Below, piece by piece: positions 1-9,309 of a stretch of 64,000 bases of DNA. The DNA lies in NCBI GenBank assembly GCA_964603985.1, contig CAZRXG010000020.1, positions 9,700 through 73,699 of the forward strand, given 5' to 3'. The notes beneath the pieces are model-generated. The model did no database searches and was not told where the DNA came from. It worked only from the letters and a program-made list of their open reading frames with translations. The translations under genes and the position numbers were made by a program. Source of the DNA: CAZRXG01 sp964603985. Lineage in GTDB: Bacteria > Chloroflexota > Anaerolineae > Aggregatilineales > UBA3940. Positions within the stretch are counted from its first letter, which is position 1. Every line of letters starts with the position of its first letter.

Positions 1-558
1 ATGGCGTCGATGGTGATCGCGCGTGAAGTGGAGGCGGGGACTCTACAGCGGCTCAAGATCACGCCCATGACCTCCTTTGACCTGCTGGGCGGGATCAGCG
101 CCTCGTTGATGATCACCAGCGTGCTGGCGGTGGTGCTGACTTTCCTGACCGCGCTGGCGCTGGACTTCCACAGCCAGGGGCCGATCTGGGTGGCGGTGCT
201 GGTGGGCGCGATCCTCAGCCTGTCGATCATCGGGGCGGGGCTGATCGTCGGCAGTCTCGCCAAAACCGTGGCGCAGGCTTTTATCATCGCCAACTTCCCG
301 CTGGGGCTGTTCATGTTCCTCTCCGGGGCGGTGTTTCCGCTGCCGGGCAGGACGTTGTTCACGCTGGCCGGGCACGAGATTTGTGTATACGACATCCTGC
401 CCCCGACACACGCCGTCGTCGCGCTGAACAAGGTGCTGACGCTGGGAGCAGATCTGGGCGACGTGACGTATGAGATAGGGGCGCTGGTGGTGCTGTCGGT
501 GCTGTACTTTGCCGCCGGGGTGTGGCTTTTCAGCCGGACACACCTGCGCCGCACCTGA
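1..558 (+). CDS. ABC-2 type transporter permease, C-terminal part (5' cut by window)
   Basis: The 185 visible residues begin in the region normally found mid-protein in ABC-2 permeases (REVEAGTLQRLKITPM, the cytoplasmic segment after the second membrane helix). About four hydrophobic membrane segments follow, and the protein ends in a short basic tail. This permease would pair with a separate ATPase to export a lipid, drug or polysaccharide; the substrate cannot be told. ABC-2 permeases usually have 250-380 residues and six helices, so the true start is almost certainly upstream of the window and the ATG at position 1 is internal. The partner ATPase is probably also upstream. Confidence 0.8.
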   Translation: MASMVIAREVEAGTLQRLKITPMTSFDLLGGISASLMITSVLAVVLTFLTALALDFHSQGPIWVAVLVGAILSLSIIGAGLIVGSLAKTVAQAFIIANFPLGLFMFLSGAVFPLPGRTLFTLAGHEICVYDILPPTHAVVALNKVLTLGADLGDVTYEIGALVVLSVLYFAAGVWLFSRTHLRRT

Positions 559-673
559 GCCCCCGGCCCGGCGTTCCCATCTGGCGCTATCAACGAACGA
601 AGGGAGGCCATCCGGCCCCCCTTCGCGGTTACGCGCAGGGGGATGGTTGGATCAGATCGCGTCGCCAGGCCGA

Positions 674-1912
674 TCAGCTTCCCGGCAGCGCACGGTTGAG
701 ATTGTCCCCGCTGTGCAGGATCAGGTGAAGCAGCCTGCGGCCCGCCATGAACGAGGCAGTGTCGGCCTGGTTGATCAGGACGACGGCACCCACCTGTGAG
801 TCGGGGTCGAAGTACATGAACGTGATCGCGCCGTCGTCGCCCCCATCGTGACCGTACCAGCCGTTATAGCTGTGCCAGAAGATCGCCTGCCTGTAGCGGG
901 GCATCAGGATTCGATGCTCGATGAAGTTCATCTTCGCATCGGGGAATTGGGGTTCGAGCATCATCTCGACGGTCGATTCTTCGAGGATGCGCGCCCCGTC
1001 CAGTTCGCCGCCGTTCATGAAGGCTGCCATGAAGCGGGCGAGGTCGTTGGCGCTGGCACGCAGCAGGCCGTCGGGCCAGGTGGCAAAGCCATAGTGTTCC
1101 AGCGCGATCTTGCCTGCTTCGCCGTTCTCGTAGGGGACGGCGATCTCGTCGACGTTTTCAAATTCGGACAGGAACCAGCCGGTGTGGTGCATGCCCAGCG
1201 GCTCGAAGATGCGCTCCCGGCAGTGAACGTTGAGCGGGGTGCCGGTGGTGGCTTCCATCAGGTACCCGGCGAGACCGGCGGCGATGTTGCTGTAGCTGAA
1301 GTTTTCGCCGGGCATGTACTCCGAGAAGTTTGCCTCCCCGTCGTAGTACTCACCTCCGGGCGAGAGGTAGCTTTCCAGGAACTCGCCGAGCGGCATCTCC
1401 GGATCGCCGGGGGCATAGGTCTGGTCGTAAACGTCGTAGTTGTCTTCAATGCCCGACGTATGCGTCGCCAGGTGGCGAACCGTGATCACCTCCCCCTCGA
1501 CACGCGGATTATCGACGGTGAAGGGCACCAGGTCGCCGACCTCGTCGTCCAGCGAAAAGGCCCCTTCCTCCCAGGCCTGCATCAGCGCCGTGCCGGTGAT
1601 GGTCTTGCTGATCGAAGCCAGCAGGAAGGGCGTATCAGGCGTTGCGGGGCGGTTGTCTTCGATGTTGGCGTAGCCGTAGCCCTCGCTCCAGGCCACCCCG
1701 CCGTTGGCCACGACGGCGACGGCCATACCGGGAAGATCGTGAGCCGCTACGGTCTTCTCGATGCAGGCGTCTAACTCCTCAACGGTAGAAACACGGTTCC
1801 AGGAAGCCGAGCAAACAGGGACGGGCAGGAACAAAGCCTTGAGCAGGAAACCCAGCCCCACCACTACCACCACAGGCAGGACGATGCGCAATATTACCTT
1901 CTTGACGTTCAT
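674..1912 (-). CDS. Serine hydrolase of the beta-lactamase/penicillin-binding (class C) family
   Basis: This 412-residue protein has an N-terminal hydrophobic segment (residues 7-27) that anchors or exports it. The catalytic triad motifs of the class C/AmpC-like family are visible: SISK (Ser100 to Lys103), YSN (Tyr207 to Asn209) and a C-terminal HDGG in place of KTG. Such proteins are usually esterases or D-aminopeptidases/DD-peptidases acting outside the membrane; true beta-lactamase activity cannot be inferred. GGGAGC lies upstream of the ATG. It is transcribed away from the succinate dehydrogenase operon and converges on the ABC permease. Confidence 0.88.
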   Translation of the reverse strand: MNVKKVILRIVLPVVVVVGLGFLLKALFLPVPVCSASWNRVSTVEELDACIEKTVAAHDLPGMAVAVVANGGVAWSEGYGYANIEDNRPATPDTPFLLASISKTITGTALMQAWEEGAFSLDDEVGDLVPFTVDNPRVEGEVITVRHLATHTSGIEDNYDVYDQTYAPGDPEMPLGEFLESYLSPGGEYYDGEANFSEYMPGENFSYSNIAAGLAGYLMEATTGTPLNVHCRERIFEPLGMHHTGWFLSEFENVDEIAVPYENGEAGKIALEHYGFATWPDGLLRASANDLARFMAAFMNGGELDGARILEESTVEMMLEPQFPDAKMNFIEHRILMPRYRQAIFWHSYNGWYGHDGGDDGAITFMYFDPDSQVGAVVLINQADTASFMAGRRLLHLILHSGDNLNRALPGS

Positions 1913-2039
1913 AAAATTTTGCTCCCGTATACGAGATCGCCACGTATCCGGAAACTATTACGCACAACCGGCGCGGGCGTTGCGCGCTGCGCCTGCCGGG
2001 TTGGTCTGAGCGCGACTAGCAGCCGCTGCCGGTGAAAGC

Positions 2040-2045
2040 TATAAT
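2040..2045 (+). promoter_or_regulatory. Candidate -10 box of the sdh operon
   Basis: A perfect TATAAT lies 82 nt upstream of the first sdh start codon, in the divergent gap. The -35 at 17 nt spacing (TAGCAG) is weak, so this is only a candidate. Confidence 0.35.
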
Positions 2046-2127
2046 CAAGGTCGCAAATATCGCCAGACACCCCCTGAAATCCGGATCACCGTCGGGCAAC
2101 GCTCAATCGTTCAGGAGGGAGCACCCC

Positions 2128-2538
2128 ATGTCTGTTCTCATGCTCACCATTCGCTCCATCTTCCGCTATAAGGGCAAGGAGGGGCAGCTTGCATGGGTCG
2201 GTCACCGGCTGGCCGGACTGGGCACGCTGCTCTTCTTTATCACCCACGTCATCGACACGTCGTGGGTGTATTTCTGGCCGGAGGGATACCGCCACGCAAT
2301 CGCGCTTTACCGGTCGGTGCCCTTCCAGATCGGCGAGCTGATGCTCGTGCTGGCCGTTATCTACCACGCCATCAATGGCCTGCGCATCACACTCATGGAC
2401 TGGAAGCCGGAGCTGTGGGAGCACCAGCGGGCCCTGACGCGGGGCGCGTTCATCCTGACGGCGGTGCTCTACGTCCCGGCCTTCGTCATCATGGGCGGCC
2501 ACGCGCTTGAGAATCTGTTCGGCATTCACCTGTTTTAG
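2128..2538 (+). CDS. sdhC: Succinate dehydrogenase cytochrome b556/membrane anchor subunit (SdhC-like)
   Basis: This 136-residue protein has three membrane helices. A His-rich first helix region (HRLAGLGTLLFFITH) supplies candidate haem-b and quinone-site ligands. The ATG at 2128 is chosen because AGGAGGGAG sits 7 nt before it; an in-frame ATG at 2032 has no such site. It is the first gene of a four-gene operon (11-nt gap to the next) ending in SdhA and SdhB, which is the best support for its role. It anchors complex II and passes electrons from succinate oxidation to quinone. Confidence 0.9.
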   Translation: MSVLMLTIRSIFRYKGKEGQLAWVGHRLAGLGTLLFFITHVIDTSWVYFWPEGYRHAIALYRSVPFQIGELMLVLAVIYHAINGLRITLMDWKPELWEHQRALTRGAFILTAVLYVPAFVIMGGHALENLFGIHLF

Positions 2539-2548
2539 GGGGATCGCG

Positions 2549-2965
2549 ATGGCAACCAGGACAGCACCTCAAACCAACCGCTTCGAGACCTTCGTCTGGC
2601 GCTATACGCGCTGGTCGGGTGTGCTGCTGATCCCGCTGGTCTTCGGCCACCTAGCGATCATGCACATCATCAACAGCGTGTACGCGATTGACTACCAGTG
2701 GGTGATCGCCGAGCGCTGGGCGCGGCTGGGCTGGCGTATCTACGACGCTTTTTTGCTGTGGCTGGCCGGGCTGCACGGCTTCAACGGCCTGCGGGTCGTC
2801 ATCAACGATTACGCGCACTCGCCCGCGCTGAATCGCATGTTGAAGGTCATCCTGGTGCTGCTGATGATCTTCATCCTCGTGCTGGGCAGCATCGCCTTGA
2901 TCGGCGCGCCGCTGAGGCCCCTCCAGTTTGAAGGCGCTTCTGCCCTGCTGCACGCACTGGCCTGA
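2549..2965 (+). CDS. sdhD: Succinate dehydrogenase second membrane anchor subunit (SdhD-like)
   Basis: This 138-residue protein has three hydrophobic helices (around residues 25-45, 65-85 and 105-125) and His residues in the first (FGHLAIMH) that could bind haem. It lies between the SdhC-like gene and SdhA, 11 nt after the former and 19 nt before the latter. The start at 2549 follows GGGGGATCGCG; an upstream in-frame ATG at 2507 would overlap the previous gene and give an implausible N-terminus. Sequence identity of SdhD proteins is low, so the call rests on topology and operon position. Confidence 0.86.
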   Translation: MATRTAPQTNRFETFVWRYTRWSGVLLIPLVFGHLAIMHIINSVYAIDYQWVIAERWARLGWRIYDAFLLWLAGLHGFNGLRVVINDYAHSPALNRMLKVILVLLMIFILVLGSIALIGAPLRPLQFEGASALLHALA

Positions 2966-2984
2966 CGAGGGGGAGCAACGAGTC

Positions 2985-4768
2985 ATGCAAGTTCACCACC
3001 ATAAGTTCGACGCCGTCATTGTGGGGGCCGGGGGCGCGGGCCTGATGGCGGCGCTCTATGCCTCGAAGGCGGTCAACACCGCCGTGATCAGCAAGCTGTA
3101 TCCCACGCGCTCGCACACCGGCGCGGCGCAGGGCGGCATCGGTGCGGCGCTGGGCAACGAAGAAGAAGATAACTGGGAGTGGCACGCCTTCGACACCGTC
3201 AAAGGCTCCGACTACCTGGCCGACCAGGACACGGTCGACGTGCTCTGCAAGGAAGCCACCGAGGTCGTCGTCGAGTTGGAGCATATGGGACTCCCCTTCG
3301 ACCGCACGGCAGAGGGCAGGATCGCTCAGCGGCGCTTCGGCGGCCACACCAGCCATCACGGCGAGAAGCCGGTGCGCCGGGCCTGTCACGCCGCCGACCG
3401 CACCGGCCACATGATCCTGCAAACGCTTTACCAGCAGTGCGTCAAGAATGAGGTCAACTTCTTCAACGAATACCACGTCGTCGACCTGTTGATGAACGAT
3501 GGCCGTCCGGCGGGCGTGGTCGCAATCGAGGTTCACAGCGGCGACCTGCACGTCTTCCAGGCCAAGGCGATCCTGTTTGCGACCGGTGGCTGGGGTAAGG
3601 TATGGCACATCACCAGCAATGCCCACACGCTGACCGGCGACGGTAACGCCGTCCTCCTGCGGCGTGGCATCCCGATGGAAGACATGGAGTTCTACCAGTT
3701 CCACCCGACCGGCATTTACCGGTTGGGCATCCTGATCACCGAGGGTGTGCGCGGCGAGGGTGGTGTCCTGCTCAACAATGAGGGTGAGCGCTTCATGGAA
3801 CGTTACGCGCCCACGATCAAAGACCTGGCCAGCCGCGATGTCGTCTCGCGGGCTATCTACCTGGAGCTTAAGGAGGGACGCGGCATCAACGGCGCGGGCT
3901 ACGTTCACCTGGACGTGACGCCTGCCACGGTCAACAAATACCTGGCCGAGGCGGGCGAAGCGCGCCGCATCGACCGCGAGTACGTCGAGAGCAAGCTGCC
4001 CGACATCCTCGACTTCTGCCGCACTTACCTGGGCGTCGACCCGGTCACAGAGCCGATGCCCGTCCAGCCGACCGCCCACTACGCCATGGGTGGCATCCCG
4101 GCCAACGTCGACGCGGAAGTCGTCCGAGACGCGGACAGCACCGTCGTGCCGGGCCTGTTCGCGGCGGGCGAGTGCGCGTGTGTCTCGGTGCACGGCGCGA
4201 ACCGCCTGGGCACAAACTCGCTGGTCGACATCGTCGTCTTCGGGCGGCGCGGCGGGATCAGGATGGCCGAATACTGCCGGCAGAGTGACTTCGTCGACCT
4301 GCCGGAGAACCCGACCGCGGCGGTCGAGGCAGAGCTTGAGCGCCTGCGCAGCGCCGACGGCAGCGCGTGCGTCGCCGACCTGCGCGAGGAGATGCAGCAG
4401 ATCATGACCGACCACATCGGCGTCTTCCGCGACGGAGAGGGAATGGCGACGGCCGTCGAGGCGATCCGCAGGCTCAAGGAGCGCTACCGGACCGACCTGC
4501 GCATCGACGACCGGGGGCAGATGTTCAACTACGACCTGCTTGAAGCGTGGGAGTTGGGCGCGCTGCTCGACCTCGCCGAGGTCACCGCGGTCTCGGCGCT
4601 GGCCCGCACGGAAAGCCGTGGCGCGCACTCGCGCAACGATTATGCCGAACGCGATGACGAGACCTGGCTCAAGCACACCCTCGCCCACATGAAGCCGGGC
4701 GGCGAGATCGAACTCACCTACAAGCCGGTCGTCATCACCCGATACGAGCCAAAGGAGCGCGTATACTG

Positions 4769-4769
<1 letters not shown>
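2985..4769 (+). CDS. sdhA: Succinate dehydrogenase flavoprotein subunit
   Basis: This 594-residue protein oxidises succinate to fumarate on the cytoplasmic face of complex II. It has a dinucleotide fold GAGGAG (residues 14-19), the covalent-FAD histidine in SHTGAAQGG (His44), the catalytic-site segment around RGEGG, and the C-terminal HGANRLGTNSL signature. Length matches the family. ATG 2985 follows GAGGGGGAGC; the frame is open further upstream but that extension lacks a family N-terminus. Its TGA overlaps the sdhB ATG by one base (TGATG), implying coupled translation. Fumarate reductases are homologous; a soluble menaquinone-linked reductase role cannot be excluded from sequence alone. Confidence 0.97.
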
Positions 4770-5503
<734 letters not shown>

Positions 5504-5634
5504 AGGGCATCGCGCTCTCTGCTACCAAGCTTCGGCCTGCCGCAACTTTACGCCGCCCGATGCGTATAGATCGGTAGCGCGGGAGCGTGATTTTACCGTA
5601 ATCAGTATGGTCAAATGATAAGGAGCAATTCGAC

Positions 5635-6027
5635 ATGGCAAAAAAGGCAACCGAGCTTCCTGATAACGAGAAGCCGAAGGAAGAAGCGGCGGACATCGTC
5701 GCGGAACTGGGTGATATCGGCAAGAAGCTGAGCGAGGCGCTGAGCACTGCCTGGAACAGCGAGGAGCGGCACAAGATCCAGCAGGATGTCGCCGAGGGGC
5801 TGAACAAGCTCTCGGCGGAACTCAGCAAGACCGCCACGAACATCCGCGAGTCGGACATGGGCCAGAAGGTTGAATCAGGCGTCAAGCAGGCTCGCGAGGA
5901 CATCGAGAGCGGCAAGGTCGCCGACGACATTCGCGATGGCCTGCTCAAGGCGCTGCGCGGCCTGGGTGAGGCAATCGACAAAATGGCCGACAGCTTCACG
6001 CCGTACGAAGAGCCGCCCAAAGAGTAA
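5635..6027 (+). CDS. Small helical (coiled-coil) protein of unknown function
   Basis: This 130-residue, highly charged protein has no signal peptide or membrane segment. It looks almost wholly alpha-helical with long amphipathic stretches (residues 20-115), ending in an acidic Pro-rich tail. AAGGAG lies 10 nt upstream of the ATG. It stands alone between sdhB and the convergent tilS, with a strong hairpin terminator behind it. I do not recognise a named family; the pattern resembles small membrane-associated or stress-type helical proteins. No function is assigned. Confidence 0.8.
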   Translation: MAKKATELPDNEKPKEEAADIVAELGDIGKKLSEALSTAWNSEERHKIQQDVAEGLNKLSAELSKTATNIRESDMGQKVESGVKQAREDIESGKVADDIRDGLLKALRGLGEAIDKMADSFTPYEEPPKE

Positions 6028-6057
6028 TCCAAACCCGTCTGCGCAGACGAGAACACA

Positions 6058-6105
6058 CGGGCGCAGGGTGGCGCAGGCCACACCGCTGCGCCCGCGTACT
6101 TTTTT
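6058..6105 (+). terminator. Intrinsic terminator after the small helical protein gene
   Basis: A GC-rich stem (CGGGCGCAG with CTGCGCCCG, plus inner GGTGG/CCACACC) is followed by TACTTTTT. It lies between convergent genes, 30 nt after the stop codon of the upstream gene. Confidence 0.75.
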
Positions 6106-7603
6106 AGCCGCCTGGCCTCTCGAAGCGGGCCACCCACACCCGCTCCGTCTCAGGCCGCACGACGAACCGCTCGTCGACGCGCCAGCCGCACACCCAGGCG
6201 ATCTCGCCGCCGGCAACCAGCAGCGGCAGGCGGTCGCGCCATGCTGCCGGGATCTTGGCGTTGATCTGGAACTCACTCACCTTCTGCGACCCGCCTGCGC
6301 CCTGCGGTCGGAAGCGGTCGCCGGGTTGGCGGGTGCGAAGCTGCACAGCCGGGGCGCGCTCCCCCCGGTCGATGTCCAGCACGGCCACCCAGGGATTGAC
6401 CTGCAATGCCCGCCAGCCAGCCCCGGAGTGAGCGCCGGTGTAGGGGTACAGGCTGAACCACCACGCCGACCCCGGCAGATCGACCTCGCCCGGCCCCTCA
6501 ATCATCGCCACCGCCCCCGGCTCAAGGAGCGGCCAATCCGGCTCCGGCAGGCTCTGTTCGCTGCCGGTGATGATCAGGGCGTCGTAGTCCACACGCAGCG
6601 CCAGCCCGGCGGGGAGCGTCGCCTGTGCACCCGTCTGCCCGTCACGCGCTACCCTCACCGCCGCCTCGACATGTTGGTAGCCGACGTCCCGCAGGGAGCG
6701 TCGCAGCCTCCACACTGCCCGCCGGATGGCCGCCCGCTGCACGGCGAGCGGCAGGCGCAGCCACGCGCTCCGGTCGAGGCGGATGTACTCAGACGTTTCT
6801 TCGAGGGCAATCCGGCCCCACGCGTCGTCGACCTGCGCCTGCAAAGCCTCGTAATCTGCCGCGGCGACCGACGCGGTCCGGCACAGCACCGCGTGCAGGT
6901 TGGGGTTGAGCGCCTCAAGCGAGGGGATCACCTCGTGCCGCAGACGGTTGCGGAAGTAGGTGGTATCGAGGTTCGAGCGGTCGAAGCGCGGTGTCAGGCT
7001 GTGCGCCGTACAGTACGCCTCGATGTCCGCGCGTGGTATGTCCAGCAGGGGCCGGATGAGATGCGGCCCGGCCTCTCCGGCTTCTGCCTGCCGGTCAAGC
7101 GGCTCTAGCAACTGGTAGCCCGCCAGCGGCGTCGCCGCCAGCATGCCGCGCAGCCCGGCCAGCCCCGACCCGCGCAGGAAGTGCATCAGCACCGTCTCGG
7201 CCTGATCGTCGGCGTTGTGCGCCACCGCGATCAGCCGCGCACCCAGCTCAACCGCCGCCCGTCCCAGGACGGTGTAACGTGCCTGCCGGGCGGCCTCCTC
7301 CAGTGACAGCCTGCGCCCGGCGGCCAGTGCGGGAACGTCCATCGCCTCGACGCGGCAGGGCACCTCCCACTCAGCCGCCACCGCCTCGACGAAGCGCGCA
7401 TCGGCGTCGGCGTCCTCCCCGCGTATCCGGTGGTTCAGATGCACGGCGTGCAGGTGCAGGGCAAGCTCGTCGCGCAGGCGCACGAACAGGTGCAGCATGA
7501 CCAGCGAATCCGGCCCACCTGAGATGCCCAGCACGAGCCTGTCGCCCTGTTTGACCCTGTCGGTGTCGGCAAGCGCCCGACGGAAGCGCGGCAGTAAGTC
7601 CAT
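6104..7603 (-). CDS. tilS: tRNA(Ile)-lysidine synthase
   Basis: This 499-residue ATP-dependent enzyme converts C34 of tRNA-Ile(CAU) to lysidine, switching its decoding from AUG to AUA. The PP-loop SGGPDS is at residues 28-33, followed by the N-terminal catalytic domain (to about 215), a middle TilS domain, and the C-terminal domain with the typical LRTRQPGDRFRPQG segment near residue 430. Length is at the upper end for the family. The ATG has no Shine-Dalgarno sequence. An extended -10 box (TGC TATAAT) ends 7 nt before it, so the mRNA may start at the ATG. Confidence 0.95.
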   Translation of the reverse strand: MDLLPRFRRALADTDRVKQGDRLVLGISGGPDSLVMLHLFVRLRDELALHLHAVHLNHRIRGEDADADARFVEAVAAEWEVPCRVEAMDVPALAAGRRLSLEEAARQARYTVLGRAAVELGARLIAVAHNADDQAETVLMHFLRGSGLAGLRGMLAATPLAGYQLLEPLDRQAEAGEAGPHLIRPLLDIPRADIEAYCTAHSLTPRFDRSNLDTTYFRNRLRHEVIPSLEALNPNLHAVLCRTASVAAADYEALQAQVDDAWGRIALEETSEYIRLDRSAWLRLPLAVQRAAIRRAVWRLRRSLRDVGYQHVEAAVRVARDGQTGAQATLPAGLALRVDYDALIITGSEQSLPEPDWPLLEPGAVAMIEGPGEVDLPGSAWWFSLYPYTGAHSGAGWRALQVNPWVAVLDIDRGERAPAVQLRTRQPGDRFRPQGAGGSQKVSEFQINAKIPAAWRDRLPLLVAGGEIAWVCGWRVDERFVVRPETERVWVARFERPGG

Positions 7604-7610
7604 GCGCCGG

Positions 7611-7619
7611 ATTATAGCA
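7611..7619 (-). promoter_or_regulatory. Extended -10 promoter of tilS, leaderless geometry
   Basis: On the minus strand TGC-TATAAT ends 7 nt before the tilS ATG. No good -35 lies at 17 nt, as is common for extended -10 promoters. Transcription would begin at or one base before the A of the ATG. Confidence 0.6.
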
Positions 7620-7643
7620 TGCCGCGCGCGGGGAAATCAGAGG

Positions 7644-7672
7644 TTGTCAACTCCGGCGGTGGGCGGTACCAT
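7644..7672 (+). promoter_or_regulatory. Promoter of the SH3b membrane protein gene, leaderless geometry
   Basis: TTGTCA (7644-7649), a 17-nt spacer and TACCAT (7667-7672), ending 7 nt before the ATG at 7680. There is no Shine-Dalgarno sequence. It mirrors the tilS promoter on the other strand. Confidence 0.5.
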
Positions 7673-7679
7673 CCCCTAC

Positions 7680-8468
7680 ATGAGCGAGAGAAAACACGCC
7701 CAACGCGGGAGAGTCAGCCTGCTGGCCGCCAGCCTGATGCTGGTCGTGATCGGGCTGGCGCTGAACATCAGCGGGGCAGCCGTCGCTGCGGAAGGGCGGC
7801 CTGTCGCCCAGCCTGCCTCGCCGACCAACGTGCTCCAGTTGCCGACTGCCACCTCGACCATCATCGGCGGCCCGACGGCCACCCCCAGCCGCACGCCGAC
7901 GATCACGCCTGTGCTGGCCGAGGCCATCGGCGAGGCCAACCTGCGCTCCGGCCCCGGCCTGGACTTCGACCTCGTGGGGACGCTCACGGTCGGCAACCCG
8001 GTCCCCGTGATCGGGCGTTCGGTGAACTACCCCTGGCTGCTGGTCGCCTGGGAGGACGCCCCCAACGGCCAGGCCTGGGTGTTTGAGCAGTTGGTGCGTA
8101 TCACTGGCGATATCACCACCGTGCCCATCGTCGACGAGCCGGAGTTGCCCACCATCGACCCGACGCAGGCCATCATCCAGGCGACGGCCACCATCCTGCT
8201 GCAAACGCCCGGCGCAGCCGAGACAGCCACGGCAACCGCCTACTTCGCCCCGACCGGTGTCTACACCCAGACGCCAGGCGGCCTGGAGGCTGCTCCCGGT
8301 GGCCCTGCGGCGACCTTCACACCGCCTGAGCCGTACTACGATCCCGAAGTGCCTTCCTCCGACGTCGCTTCCACGCAGCAACGTGGCCCGGCCCCGGCGG
8401 TGCTGATCATCTCACTGGGGATGATGGGGATGTTGACGCTCGGCCTGGGGCTGCTGCGCCGCCTGTAG
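7680..8468 (+). CDS. Membrane-anchored SH3b (SH3 type 3) domain protein
   Basis: This 262-residue exported protein has a hydrophobic N-terminal segment (residues 15-36), a Thr/Pro linker, one bacterial SH3 domain (about residues 80-140, starting ANLRSGPGLDFD and ending near WVFEQLV), a long low-complexity Pro/Thr/Ala region and a C-terminal membrane helix (about 240-258) with an RR end. SH3b domains bind peptidoglycan or other wall polymers; the two hydrophobic ends suggest a cell-envelope tether. The ATG at 7680 is chosen because the signal-like segment begins there and a promoter ends 7 nt upstream. Confidence 0.8.
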   Translation: MSERKHAQRGRVSLLAASLMLVVIGLALNISGAAVAAEGRPVAQPASPTNVLQLPTATSTIIGGPTATPSRTPTITPVLAEAIGEANLRSGPGLDFDLVGTLTVGNPVPVIGRSVNYPWLLVAWEDAPNGQAWVFEQLVRITGDITTVPIVDEPELPTIDPTQAIIQATATILLQTPGAAETATATAYFAPTGVYTQTPGGLEAAPGGPAATFTPPEPYYDPEVPSSDVASTQQRGPAPAVLIISLGMMGMLTLGLGLLRRL

Positions 8469-8483
8469 AAACCAGACTCCAAC

Positions 8484-8531
8484 AAAAAACGCACGAAGGC
8501 CCACATGATCCTTCGTACGCTCTGCTTTTTA
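8484..8531. terminator. Bidirectional intrinsic terminator
   Basis: A 10-bp stem with one mismatch (CGCACGAAGG with CCTTCGTACG) is flanked by AAAAAA on the left and CTTTTT on the right. It can therefore terminate both convergent genes (SH3b protein on plus, lipoprotein on minus). Confidence 0.8.
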
Positions 8532-8544
8532 CTCCTCTGAGCGG

Positions 8545-9309
8545 CTACGGCGTGGCCGTGCGCAGGTCGGCGTATCCCATCTCAATCATCCACGGGCACA
8601 CGACCGGCTCGCCCCATCCGTCGGGGGCCGGTGGATCGACCGGCAGCCCGTTGAAGCCCCTGAAGTACCCCGCCGGGCCGGTCAACTGCAATTGGGCAGC
8701 CTCGGAAAGCTCCGCATCGCCGACCGCGATAGCGTGGATGTGAAGCGGCGAGCCGGAGTACAACTCGCCGACATCCCGCACCCAGGCCGCAAACCCCGCC
8801 CGCCGCAGTGCCAGGATGATCGCGTCGAACTCCTCGTAGAGGATGTGATGCCAGTCGTTCAGGTCGCGCAGCGAGAGATCGACTGCGCCGCCGCCGTCGT
8901 GCGTGCCGAAGCTGGCTGCCTCGGCTGACGTATAAGACCCCTGTGTCAGTGCCTTGACGAAGTCTTGCGAGCCGTCGTAGAGCGTCTGGGCGTGCTTGAG
9001 CATCCACAGGGTGCGCTGGTTGAGGATGATCCCCTCGCGAACCTCGACCCGCGTATAGTCGTCCGGCGGGCGCAGGCAGCCGAAGGGCGTCGGCGTGGGC
9101 GTTTGGGTGGCGGTCGGCGGCGGGAGTGTGGGCGTTGGTGTCGGGGTCGGTGTTTCTGTTCGAGTGGGGGCCTGCGTTGCGACCGGCGACGGCGGGGCGG
9201 GCTGGCCGTCCCCCGTTTCCGCCTGTGGTGAGGCCAGGCCGGGCAGGTTGCAGGCCAGGGCCGCAGCGAGGATGAGCGCCAGAGGAGCGAGGCGTTTGGG
9301 GGATCTCAT
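8545..9309 (-). CDS. Lipoprotein with an M15 peptidase-like (VanY/D-Ala-D-Ala carboxypeptidase) zinc motif
   Basis: This 254-residue protein has a lipobox (LAAALAC, Cys about 20), a Pro/Thr tandem linker (residues 50-75) and a globular domain. The domain contains GTHDGGGAVDLS, matching HxxGxAxD of M15 metallopeptidases, and later LHIHAIAVGD, matching the HxH motif. Those would be the His, Asp and His zinc ligands, so I infer a lipid-anchored peptidoglycan or peptide hydrolase. The match is motif-level only. Its ATG overlaps the stop of the upstream acetyltransferase gene by 4 nt (ATGA). Confidence 0.65.
   Translation of the reverse strand: MRSPKRLAPLALILAAALACNLPGLASPQAETGDGQPAPPSPVATQAPTRTETPTPTPTPTLPPPTATQTPTPTPFGCLRPPDDYTRVEVREGIILNQRTLWMLKHAQTLYDGSQDFVKALTQGSYTSAEAASFGTHDGGGAVDLSLRDLNDWHHILYEEFDAIILALRRAGFAAWVRDVGELYSGSPLHIHAIAVGDAELSEAAQLQLTGPAGYFRGFNGLPVDPPAPDGWGEPVVCPWMIEMGYADLRTATP

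Noticed and set aside
2871..4688. A 605-codon open frame on the minus strand opposite sdhA
   Set aside because: sdhA is certain on the plus strand; the antisense frame has no recognisable domains and is a by-product of high GC codon bias.
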